Of a DNA stretch of 64,000 bases, positions 46,431 to 54,635 are shown piece after piece. The number at the start of each line of letters is the position of its first letter. The first letter of the stretch is position 1. The notes under the pieces were generated by a model, which was not told where the DNA came from, ran no database searches, and worked only from the letters and a program-made list of their open reading frames with translations. The position numbers and the translations under genes are program-made. This DNA is from Sphingomonadaceae bacterium. Its GTDB lineage: Bacteria; Pseudomonadota; Alphaproteobacteria; Sphingomonadales; Sphingomonadaceae. Location: contig JANYGB010000031.1 in the NCBI GenBank assembly GCA_025359445.1, forward strand, positions 1 through 64,000. The letters run 5' to 3'.

Positions 46431-48377
46431 TCACAGCGCGTATTGCGCACCCAGTTCGATGACCCGGTTAGGCGGAATGTTGTAATAGTCGGTCGGGTCG
46501 GCGGCGTTGCGATGAAGCGTGATAAACACCACGTTTTGCCACAGCGGCATGCCGCCTTCGTCGTTCAGCGAATAGCTGTTGCGGCCGATAAAGAAGCTGG
46601 CCGATTTGGCTCCCGGCACCGCTTCGCCCGCGCGGATCAGGTCTTCGCGCACGTCGGGTTGCTCCATAAACCCATAGCGCAGTTCGATCGCCGAGAAATT
46701 GTCATCGACCCGGGTGATTCGGATACGGTCTTCGGGATCGCAGTAAGGTTTCTGCACGGTCCGTATGGTGGTGACGAAATTGTGGGCGTGCAGCACGTGG
46801 TTGTGCTTGAGATTGTGCAGCAATGCGTGCGGCGTAAGGTCGCTGCGCGCGGTCAGATAGATCGCCGTGCCAAGCACGCGGGCAGGAGCGCGCCGGGCCA
46901 GCGCCGTGGCCATGTCGGCCAGGGGCACCGCCGAATCGTATTCCATGTCACCCACGATCCGCCGGCCGCGCACCCAGGTCCAGATCAGCAGCAGAATGCC
47001 CGCGGCAATCGTCAGCGGCACCCAGCCACCTTCGACCACGCGCAGGATGTTGGCACCAAAGAATACCAGATCAAGCGCAAGGAACGGGATGATCACAGCA
47101 AGGCTGAGCGGCAGGCTCCAGCCCCAGCGGCGCCGGGTAACCACAAACGCCAGGCACGAGGTGATCACCATCGTACCGGTCACCGCAATTCCGTAAGCCG
47201 CCGCCATCGCGCTCGAAGTGCGAAAGCCCAAAGTAAGCGCAATCACCCCGAACAGCAGCAGCCAATTGATCACCGGCATGTAAATTTGCCCAGCGTGCCC
47301 GGCCGAGGTCTGGCGGATCGCGAGGCGAGGCAGCAGGCCCAGCTGGATCGCTTGCTGGCTGAGCGAGAATGCACCAGTGATCACCGCCTGGCTGGCGATG
47401 ATCGTTGCCGCAGTGGCAAGCAGCACCATCGGCAGGCGCACGCTGTCGGGAATCATCAGGAAAAACCAGTCGAGATTAGCAAACGGCTTGCCCAGCCGGT
47501 TGGCATCGTCAAGCACCCGGATCGCAAAAGCACCCTGGCCGAGATAATTGAGCGTAAGGCTGGGGAAGGCCAGCAAGAACCAACCCAGGCGGATCGGGCG
47601 CTTGCCGAAATGGCCCATGTCAGCGGTCAGCGCTTCGGCCCCGGTAACCGTCAAGAACACCGCGCCGAGCACGAACAGGCCAAGCACACCGTGCGTGGCG
47701 ATGAACGTCACGGCGTGCCAGGGCAGGATCGCCCACAGGATACCGGGCCCATCGGCAATATGGATCAGGCCCAATGCGCCGATCGCGAGAAACCAGATCA
47801 CGCAGACCGGCCCAAACAACTTGGAAACTGCTGCGGTGCCGCGCGCCTGGATTGCGAACAGCCCGACAAGAATCGCTAGGCTGATGACCAGGATCCGGTT
47901 CTCGGTGATGGCCGGACCGATACCCGGCAATGTTTTGAGCCCCTCGACCGCTGAGAGGACCGACAGCGACGGGGTGATTACGGCATCCCCGTAAAACAGC
48001 GCAGCGCCAACCGCGCCCAGCGCAAGGACAAACCCGCCGCGCTTTTTCACGCCCCGCTGGGCCAGAGCGAGCAATGCGAGTACCCCGCCTTCGCCGTCAT
48101 TATCGGCGCGCATCAGGAACACGACGTATTTGAGCGTAACGACGATGATCAGCGCCCACAGCGCCAAGCTCATGACCCCGATGATTTCCTCGCGGTAAAG
48201 CCCGTCTGACGCGGCCTGACCTAGCGCTTCACGGAAGGCATAAAGCGGGCTGGTACCGATATCGCCGAACACCACCCCGATCGCACCAATGGTCAGCACC
48301 GCGACCTTGCCTCGGCTTGCGCCGTGGCTGCTGCCGGACCAGGTATCGGGCTCGGGACGGTCAGGTGGTTCGGACAT
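46431..48377 (-). CDS. kup: KUP-type potassium transporter
   Basis: This 648-residue inner-membrane K+ uptake protein has about 12 membrane helices and a C-terminal cytoplasmic domain. The N-terminal signature is VVFGDIGTSPLYAFREA. Central features include GDAVITPSLSVLSAVEG and SQAVITGAFSLSQQAIQLG. ATG 48377 (MSEPPDRPEP) is the natural start; the frame is open to 48632, overlapping the neighbouring EPS remnant. The gene lies downstream of the degraded EPS genes but is complete, with normal length for Kup. Confidence 0.95.
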   Translation of the reverse strand: MSEPPDRPEPDTWSGSSHGASRGKVAVLTIGAIGVVFGDIGTSPLYAFREALGQAASDGLYREEIIGVMSLALWALIIVVTLKYVVFLMRADNDGEGGVLALLALAQRGVKKRGGFVLALGAVGAALFYGDAVITPSLSVLSAVEGLKTLPGIGPAITENRILVISLAILVGLFAIQARGTAAVSKLFGPVCVIWFLAIGALGLIHIADGPGILWAILPWHAVTFIATHGVLGLFVLGAVFLTVTGAEALTADMGHFGKRPIRLGWFLLAFPSLTLNYLGQGAFAIRVLDDANRLGKPFANLDWFFLMIPDSVRLPMVLLATAATIIASQAVITGAFSLSQQAIQLGLLPRLAIRQTSAGHAGQIYMPVINWLLLFGVIALTLGFRTSSAMAAAYGIAVTGTMVITSCLAFVVTRRRWGWSLPLSLAVIIPFLALDLVFFGANILRVVEGGWVPLTIAAGILLLIWTWVRGRRIVGDMEYDSAVPLADMATALARRAPARVLGTAIYLTARSDLTPHALLHNLKHNHVLHAHNFVTTIRTVQKPYCDPEDRIRITRVDDNFSAIELRYGFMEQPDVREDLIRAGEAVPGAKSASFFIGRNSYSLNDEGGMPLWQNVVFITLHRNAADPTDYYNIPPNRVIELGAQYAL

Positions 48378-48457
48378 CGGCACGCACTTTTCAAACGCAC
48401 GGTAGGAAGCGGCGCACATAAGCCCATGGCTGCCGCGCGCAACCACAATCGCTGGAG

Positions 48458-49635
48458 CTAGGGCGCGCGGACCAGCGCAATCTGTTCCAGCCAAATCTGG
48501 CCCGAGCGAGGCGTAGCGGCAAAGGTCAGCTGCTGCGCCGGGCACTGTGCGCCGACTTGGACCTCGGCGCGCCACAACCCGGCTGGCTGGTCCAGCGTGG
48601 GCGTGACCCAAACCGGCACTTGGCCCGGACAAACCAGGGCGGCAAGCACATGATCGCTGGCTTGCCCCCGGCTATTGCCGGTCCGCCAGCTCAGCTGATA
48701 ACGGCCCGGATCGAGCACCACCAACTGGGTCAGGACCGTACGGGGAACATCGGCCATTCCGTCGATCAGCAGCCGCTTGCCGCGCCCACTACCGCTCGGC
48801 AGCACCGCCAGCGACATCTCGCCATTGCCGATCAGGGTCCAGGTAAAGGCGGTTGGTTTCGCGGTAATATCGAGCGTGCTTAGCCGTCCATCGCCGACCA
48901 GGCCGGTGTTGGCTGCGGGGCAGTGCTGCCGCCATAAAGATACGCCGACTTTCGGCTGCTCGACGACTACCAGCCGAGAGGCGAGCGGAGCAATCTGGTC
49001 GCAGCCCAGCACCAGTCCGCTGCGTGCGGCCTGATCCAGCACTGCTGGGCGTTGCAATGCGATGTCGACAGGAAGATCGGGGCATCGCCAGCGTAGAAGC
49101 TGAGCCAGGCCGGGTTCAGCCGCATCCGCGCGATCATCGCGGTCTGGCCGGCCGGGTTGCGCTCCATCGAATCGATCAGCTGGCGTTGGCGCAGCAGCGC
49201 AGGCTGCTGGCGCAGCAAGGCATCGAGACGCAGCGCGGCGATATCGTATTTCCCGTCGGCCAGTGCCTGGCCCATCCAGTAACTCTGCGTGATCGGCACC
49301 CCCCAGCCGAGCTGCCCGGCAACCCGATCGCCGACGGCAAGTTTGCCCGCACCGAACAGCGCGGTGCTTTGCGGATCGGTCGGGGCGTTGCGGATCGCAG
49401 CCGTGCCGATTAGTTCTGCGCCGACGGCCTGGCCGTTGCTCAATGCCTCAGCTCCGCGGGTACGTAAGGCTTCGGAGGCAAACAGTGCGGGGATCTGCGC
49501 GGCCAGTACCGGATCACCGGCGCTAAGCCGATCGGCCGCGCTCCCTGCGGCCAGCCCGGCAAACAGCACCAGACCTGTCGCCCACCCGAGCCGCGACCAG
49601 AGCGGCAATCGCTGCCGCAGGGAAGCGGCGCGCAT
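48458..49635 (-). pseudogene. EPS-locus unknown gene, split by a frameshift
   Basis: Two overlapping frames read as one protein: the first (from ATG 49635) starts with a membrane helix (WATGLVLFAGLAAGSAA) and runs to about 49073, then continues in another frame (LQRPAVLDQAARSGLVLGCD onward) to 48458. One added base near 49071-49073 joins the frames, giving an IALQRPAVLDQ-type sequence. The product would be about 390 residues, with a TM helix, a helical-repeat-like middle and a beta-rich C-terminal domain. I recognise no family; its place after the BY-kinase suggests an EPS biosynthesis role. The frameshift could be a true mutation or a sequencing error. Confidence 0.7.
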
Positions 49636-49637
49636 GG

Positions 49638-50405
49638 TCAGTCCTTCGCCTCGGTGGATTCGTACTGATAGTACGCATGACCGTAATATTCGGAGTGCCG
49701 GTTTGCCGACTTGAGCGGATCGCACTTGGTCAGCACCGCGCCAAGCAGCACTGGACGCATCGCCCGCAAGCGGCGCAGTGCCGACTTGAGCGCGCCGCGG
49801 CGGCTGCGATCGGCCTCAACCACGATGATCACCCCATCGACCAGCGCGGACATCAACGGCGCATCGGCGAGACCGAGGATCGGCGGACTATCGACCACGA
49901 TCACTTCAAACTGGCGCACCGCCGTCTGGAGGATGTCCTCCATCCGCGCGGTTGAGAGCAGCTCAGTCGGGCTCGGCGAGATTGGGCCAGCCGGAAGCGG
50001 GGTGAGGTTGGCCTGAGCCGAGCCAAGCGTAGCGTGCTCAAGCGGGTCGGACGAGGTCAGCAGAGTGGACAGACCGCGCTCGTTCGATACGTTCATTCGG
50101 CTCTGCAACGAAGGCCGGCGCATATCCGCATCTATCAGCAGTACCCGGCGGCCCATCCGGGCAAAGTCACTGGCGATCGCCAGACTGGTGGTGGTCTTGC
50201 CCTCGGCCGCTTGCGCGCTGGTCACCAGGATAATCTGGGGCAAACCTTGCGGCGTTGAGTAAAGCAGCGAGCCGCGCAGCGAATTGTACGCCTCCGATAT
50301 CGGTGATTTCGGATCGAGCAATGCCTGGTCCGGCGCATCGTCGGCCGATTTGGGCACGACCCCGAGCAGCGACATGCCAAGCTTGCCTTCGACATCCTCG
50401 GGCAC
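49638..50405 (-). CDS. BY-kinase catalytic half, downstream of an in-frame amber codon
   Basis: This is the cytoplasmic tyrosine kinase domain of a Wzc/GumC-type protein. Walker A is SAQAAEGKTTTS (K70 of this frame), Walker A' is LLIDADMRRP, Walker B is VIVVDSPPILG, and the tail has a tyrosine cluster (SEYYGHAYYQYES). It is in the same frame as the upstream half: after the TAG come FDDAIR and then the GTG at 50405. The kinase part might be made by reinitiation at that GTG, like the separate CapB kinases of Gram-positive bacteria, but no ribosome binding site is obvious. Otherwise it is a silent fragment. Confidence 0.75.
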   Translation of the reverse strand: MPEDVEGKLGMSLLGVVPKSADDAPDQALLDPKSPISEAYNSLRGSLLYSTPQGLPQIILVTSAQAAEGKTTTSLAIASDFARMGRRVLLIDADMRRPSLQSRMNVSNERGLSTLLTSSDPLEHATLGSAQANLTPLPAGPISPSPTELLSTARMEDILQTAVRQFEVIVVDSPPILGLADAPLMSALVDGVIIVVEADRSRRGALKSALRRLRAMRPVLLGAVLTKCDPLKSANRHSEYYGHAYYQYESTEAKD

Positions 50406-50423
50406 CCGGATCGCATCATCGAA

Positions 50424-51860
50424 CTAATCGCGGAAGAACACCAGCATGGCTGCCAGGCCAAGGCCGGCGATCAGTCCAAGCAGCAGGTTCCTGACCAGAT
50501 TGGGCGATGACGGGCCCTTGGGTACTTCGGCGTTGTCGATGATCGAAATGTTGCTGAGGCTGACCCCAGCCATCGCGTTAAGCGTCTTGTAGCGCTCGAG
50601 CAGCCCTTCGTAGAGCTGGCGGTTGGTATCGGCTTCTCGTGCCAGCAGGTTGTACTGCACCGAGCGGTCCTGTTTAGATAACGTTTCGGATTTGAGCTGC
50701 TCCACCTTGCCCTTGAGCGCCTGCTCGGTCGACAAAGCGCCTTGGTATTCTTGCCGCACCGAATTCTTCGCGTTGCCGGCAATCGAAGTCAGTTGCTGAT
50801 TGATCGCCGTGAGCTGGGCGCGCTTGGCCTTGACCGTGGGATAATCGTCAAGATGGTTGGCACGATCCTGGCTCAATTCGGCTTCGACCGTCGCGCGCTG
50901 CGACAACAGTGTGACCACGGTCGGGTTGGCGAGCACGATCGGCGAGCTAAGCAGCGGGCCGGATGACACTGCGCGCCATTTGCCTTCAGATTCAATCCGC
51001 CGCGCCGTGGCATCGTTGGCCGCCATGTTGACCTGGCTCATGCTCGAAGCGGTAACAGAACCGCCGCGATCGGTGCGCGAGGAGCCGTCGGGCCCTTCAA
51101 CCGTACTGCTGCCGGTGTTGATCAAGCCGGCGCTGCGGGCATAAGTGTTGACCGCTCGTTCGGAGTTTTCGAGACGCCCCTTCGCTTCTTGGAGCCGTTC
51201 GCCGAGGAAGTTGCGGGCATAAGACGAACTGTCGAACTTTTGCTGAAGGTTAGCCTGAATGAATTCGCTGGCGTAGGCATTGGCAATCTGCGCCGAAAGA
51301 TCAGGATCGGCCGAGACGTATGAAATCGTCACGATCCGCGAATCGCGCGGCAGAATGACGCTGAGGTTGCTCACCAGCAATGCGATCGCGGTGTCACGCT
51401 GGGCATCGGGTGCGGTAGTGCCGGACGGTGCCGACATGCCTTGCGCACGCACTAACCGAGGATTGCCGATCAGGTTCAGCTTTTGCGCGACACGCAGCGC
51501 CAACCCGCGGCTTTGCAGGATATCCACTTGAGTTTTGAGGAACCGGTCGACATCGTAAGTGACATCGCCGTTATCGCCCGGCTGATCTTCTTTGGAGCCG
51601 AGCACGCGCCCGCTCGAATTGCTGATCTGGATGCTCGACGAAGCCGTGTAGCGCTTGGGTTGCAGCATTGTCGCAACCAGCGCGATACTTAGCGCGGCGG
51701 CCACAATCAGCGCGATCAGCCACAAGTTGGACTGCACCGCCGAGATCACCTGACGGAAATCAAACGCTGCACGGCCGCCGCTATGATCGAATTCGTCAGG
51801 CGCATCGAACCCGGTTGGACCGGGAAGCGACGCGCCGCTGGCTGACACTAGGTTGGACAA
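50424..51860 (-). CDS. Wzz/GumC-type chain-length half, ends at premature amber
   Basis: This is the membrane half (478 residues) of a polysaccharide co-polymerase: first TM helix NLWLIALIVAAALSIALVAT, a long coiled-coil periplasmic region, and a second TM helix LLLGLIAGLGLAAMLVFF. It ends FFRD-stop; the stop is TAG where homologues usually have Gln or Glu before a DDAIR motif (compare LEQLDDAIRSP in the intact paralogue at 1.5-3.7 kb). The start is TTG 51860 or GTG 51845, overlapping the end of the truncated sugar transferase. It may still fold as a Wzz-like protein. Confidence 0.75.
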   Translation of the reverse strand: MSNLVSASGASLPGPTGFDAPDEFDHSGGRAAFDFRQVISAVQSNLWLIALIVAAALSIALVATMLQPKRYTASSSIQISNSSGRVLGSKEDQPGDNGDVTYDVDRFLKTQVDILQSRGLALRVAQKLNLIGNPRLVRAQGMSAPSGTTAPDAQRDTAIALLVSNLSVILPRDSRIVTISYVSADPDLSAQIANAYASEFIQANLQQKFDSSSYARNFLGERLQEAKGRLENSERAVNTYARSAGLINTGSSTVEGPDGSSRTDRGGSVTASSMSQVNMAANDATARRIESEGKWRAVSSGPLLSSPIVLANPTVVTLLSQRATVEAELSQDRANHLDDYPTVKAKRAQLTAINQQLTSIAGNAKNSVRQEYQGALSTEQALKGKVEQLKSETLSKQDRSVQYNLLAREADTNRQLYEGLLERYKTLNAMAGVSLSNISIIDNAEVPKGPSSPNLVRNLLLGLIAGLGLAAMLVFFRD

Positions 51861-53005
51861 GACAGGCCTGCCATCTCGCCTTTAATCACGTTGAATAGCT
51901 GTGGCAGTTCATCGATGCTGGTGCGGCGGATGAATCTGCCGACGCGGGTAACGCGTTCATCCTCGCGCGCGGTTGAGCGGTGGCCGTCCTGGTCAGCGCG
52001 ACCGGTGGCCATCGATCGGAACTTGTACATCTGGAAGAATCGATTCGCGCGGCCGACGCGGCGCTGGACGAACAAAACGGGACTGCCGTCTTCGATCAGG
52101 ATTGCCACCGCGACGACCAGCAAAATCGGGCTGAGCAGAACCAGAGCGGTTCCCGCGGCGGCAATGTCAAACAACCGCTTGGTTATGCGCGCCCGCATCC
52201 CGAGTGGACCGATCGAAACGCGCAGAAAGCCATGGCCGCCCACCGTGCGGGCACCGTGCGCGCCCAGTTCCGCAACCGTATCGTCGACCACTTCGCCGTC
52301 GATATTGGCGCCTTTGAGCAGGCTCGCCCAAGCCGCCCGCCGCTCGGGCGGACACGATACCACCACGCGATCGATCGAGCGAAGCACGGTTCCGATCCGG
52401 TTGAGCGCTTGCGGATCGTCGAGCGCTGGTACCAGTTTGAACTGCGCGGCATTGACCCGCATTGCTCCGGGCAAGTCGATAAGCGGTCCTGCGTCGTCGA
52501 TCAGCAGCTCGTTGATGACCCTGGTGCCGCAGCGCCACCGAACCAGCGAGCGCATCTGCAACCGCATCCAGCACAGCAGAACCGCCGAAAGTATCGCGCC
52601 AAGGGTAAACGTCACGCGCGAGAATGCCGCGCTGCTCTTGGTATAATAAGCGATGAACACGACTGCCCCGGCAGAGATTGCCAGCGCGCTCATCGCTCTG
52701 AGCATGCCGGCTTGCGAGCTTTGCAACGTAGCGTGCGAATAGGCCCCGTTGTACAGCGCTACGGTCAGAAAGACCGGCGGTAGCAATTGCGCCAGCAGCG
52801 CCGCCTGGGCGAGACTCGGAGCGGTCAGATAGAGATACCCGGACAAGCAAAACGCGGCAAAAATCGCCACGATATCACCCGCCATCAAGGCCAGATAAGC
52901 TTGCAGACGGCGCCGCGCGAGCGGCTGCGCCTGCGCAAATTCCAGCCCTTTGTTGGAGCGGGGAGTGCCGGGCGCGGTCGCCGCCGGGGCAACGGGTTGG
53001 TTCAT
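51848..53005 (-). pseudogene. EPS-initiating sugar transferase, C-terminus lost
   Basis: This is a paralogue of the transferase at 4.7-6.0 kb. It has five N-terminal membrane helices, the extra TM helix before the catalytic domain (RLFDIAAAGTALVLLSPILL) and catalytic motifs FVQRRVGRANR, MYKFRSMATGR and RRTSIDELPQLFNVIKGEM. The family then needs a GPRP motif and some 70 further residues, but here the frame reads AGLSCPT and stops inside the start of the BY-kinase gene. The junction looks like a deletion. Loss of the GPRP segment and C-terminal part probably abolishes activity. Confidence 0.75.
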
Positions 53006-53089
53006 TGTGAATGCGTCCGTACAACCCTGACGCTCGAGGCGTCTTGCGCGCGGCTTTGCCCAAACCTACGCGTTTTCACAAGGGTTCAT

Positions 53090-54133
53090 CTAGCTCCGTT
53101 GCGCTGCAAATCGCGCAATGTCGCTCAGCCCTTGGGCCAGCAGCAGTTCGGCGGACTGGCTGTTACCAAGCAGCGCGCGGTGAAGGGATGTCAGCCGGGC
53201 GACCAGCCGGGCCAGTCGCTTGCCGCGCCAGCGCTTGAGCTGTTCGGTCAGATCGCGGCGATCCTTCCAGAACACCCTGCGGGCCTGCACTTCGGCTTCG
53301 AGCAGAGCATGAATGTCGCCCCGCGCGCCGAGCCGCGCTGCGAGCTGGGCGAGTTGCGCCGCGCGCCGCTCGAAGGCCAGCAGCAGCCCAACCGGACTCA
53401 TCCCCAGCTCGCGCATCCGCCGCAACTCGCCGGTCAGCTTGCCCAATTCTCCGCCCAGCACGACATTGACCAGGGCTGTAAAATTATCGTCCTCGGTCGG
53501 TGCACCAATCGCGTCGAGCGCGGCCACGTTGGCCTTGCGCGGCGCTTCGGGCGATGCATCGAGATAGAGCGCTAGCTTGGTCACTTCGGATTGCGCCAGC
53601 CGGGTATCAAGCGCCGCCCCGCGCGCGATCCGCTCGGCCAGATCACCGGCGAGCTGAACTCCGGTCTTATCGCCCATGATCTTCACGGTTTCGGCAACGC
53701 TGCGCAAGTCCGGCAGATAGAACATCGCAACCAGCGCGTCGGGGCGCGGGCTGAGCAATTTGGCGGTGCGCGATTTGTCGCTCGCGCTGCTGGCGACGAT
53801 CAGCACCGGACAAGCCTCAACCCCAGAGTCCATGGCGCCGTCGAGCAAATTGGCGACCGCGTCGTGCGCTTCGTCGCCGCTGGCGCGGACCCAGATGTGC
53901 CGCTTGTCGCCAAACAGCGAGATCGACCGCGCCTCGTCGCCGAGCCGAACCGGATCCTTTTTGAGGTCCGCCCCGGTCAGTTCGATTCGCTCGCCCGGAT
54001 CGGGCAGCAGTGCGGCGATCTGGTGCGCAGCATCGTGAGCGCCAGCTTCGTCAGGGCCGCAAAAGTAGAAAACTTGCGCGGTGCGCGCAGCTTTCGCCGC
54101 CTGACCCTTGAAGTCCTTCTGGCTGGCTTTCAC
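53090..54133 (-). CDS. holA: DNA polymerase III subunit delta
   Basis: This 347-residue protein is the clamp-loader subunit that opens the beta sliding clamp. The N-terminal part (VFYFCGPDEAGAHDAAHQIA, where other members have the Walker-like site without ATPase function) is followed by the lid and collar domains (about 150-340) with LAERIARGAALDTRLAQSEVTKL. It lies nine bases after lptE on the same strand in the conserved leuS-lptE-holA order. The degraded EPS locus lies downstream with 84 bases between. Confidence 0.93.
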   Translation of the reverse strand: MKASQKDFKGQAAKAARTAQVFYFCGPDEAGAHDAAHQIAALLPDPGERIELTGADLKKDPVRLGDEARSISLFGDKRHIWVRASGDEAHDAVANLLDGAMDSGVEACPVLIVASSASDKSRTAKLLSPRPDALVAMFYLPDLRSVAETVKIMGDKTGVQLAGDLAERIARGAALDTRLAQSEVTKLALYLDASPEAPRKANVAALDAIGAPTEDDNFTALVNVVLGGELGKLTGELRRMRELGMSPVGLLLAFERRAAQLAQLAARLGARGDIHALLEAEVQARRVFWKDRRDLTEQLKRWRGKRLARLVARLTSLHRALLGNSQSAELLLAQGLSDIARFAAQRS

Positions 54134-54142
54134 GCGTGGCTC

Positions 54143-54625
54143 TTAGCCGCGCAACTTAAGCGCGATGCGCACCACGATCCGGTCAGCCACTTCCTTGGCG
54201 AGGTTTTCGAGAGCGGTCTGTTCGGCAGCGATCGTCGCATATTCGCTGCTGACGACGTCAATTCCCGCGTCCGATCCGGCAGTTTCATCCAGCACGATCT
54301 TGCCGGTGGCCAGATCGACCAACTGGTATCGCGCCCGCAAAGTGCGGCGTTCGCGGGCGACGGTATCATCGCTCAGCAGCCCGAGCCCCTCAACCTTGTC
54401 ATCGAGCCGCACGTCGAGCCGGTAGCGCGACGGCCCGCTATGCTGGTTCGCGCCAAGCCGGTCGACCAGCGCATTGCGCACCAGCCAGCCCGGCTTGCCC
54501 TCGATCGCCGAAACCTCGACCCCGGCGAGCCCCTGCGCGACCGCGCCGTTCGCGCCGCCGGCATACATCGGATGCAGCCCGCAAGCGCTCAGCGCCAGCA
54601 TCAAAGGAAGTGCGAGCAGTCTCAT
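54143..54625 (-). CDS. lptE: LPS assembly lipoprotein LptE
   Basis: LptE is the outer-membrane lipoprotein plug of the LptD translocon, which inserts LPS in the outer leaflet. The 160-residue protein has a lipoprotein signal (LLALPLMLALSAC) followed by GLHPMYAGG, a hallmark of alphaproteobacterial LptE, and two beta-alpha units. ATG 54625 begins the signal; a TTG at 54643 lies inside the leuS end. It is between leuS and holA. LptB, its partner ATPase, is at 14.8 kb, so the Lpt genes are scattered. Confidence 0.9.
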   Translation of the reverse strand: MRLLALPLMLALSACGLHPMYAGGANGAVAQGLAGVEVSAIEGKPGWLVRNALVDRLGANQHSGPSRYRLDVRLDDKVEGLGLLSDDTVARERRTLRARYQLVDLATGKIVLDETAGSDAGIDVVSSEYATIAAEQTALENLAKEVADRIVVRIALKLRG

Positions 54626-54635
54626 GCCCAAATCC

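Noticed and set aside
46380..47879. Long antisense ORF of 499 codons over kup
   Set aside because: Its composition (rich in Arg, His, Gln) is typical of the opposite strand of a membrane-protein gene in GC-rich DNA; no family is recognisable.
50424..50426. UAG read through as an amino acid
   Set aside because: RF1 (prfA) is intact in this window and no sign of UAG recoding is seen in other genes, so a mutation or sequence error is simpler.
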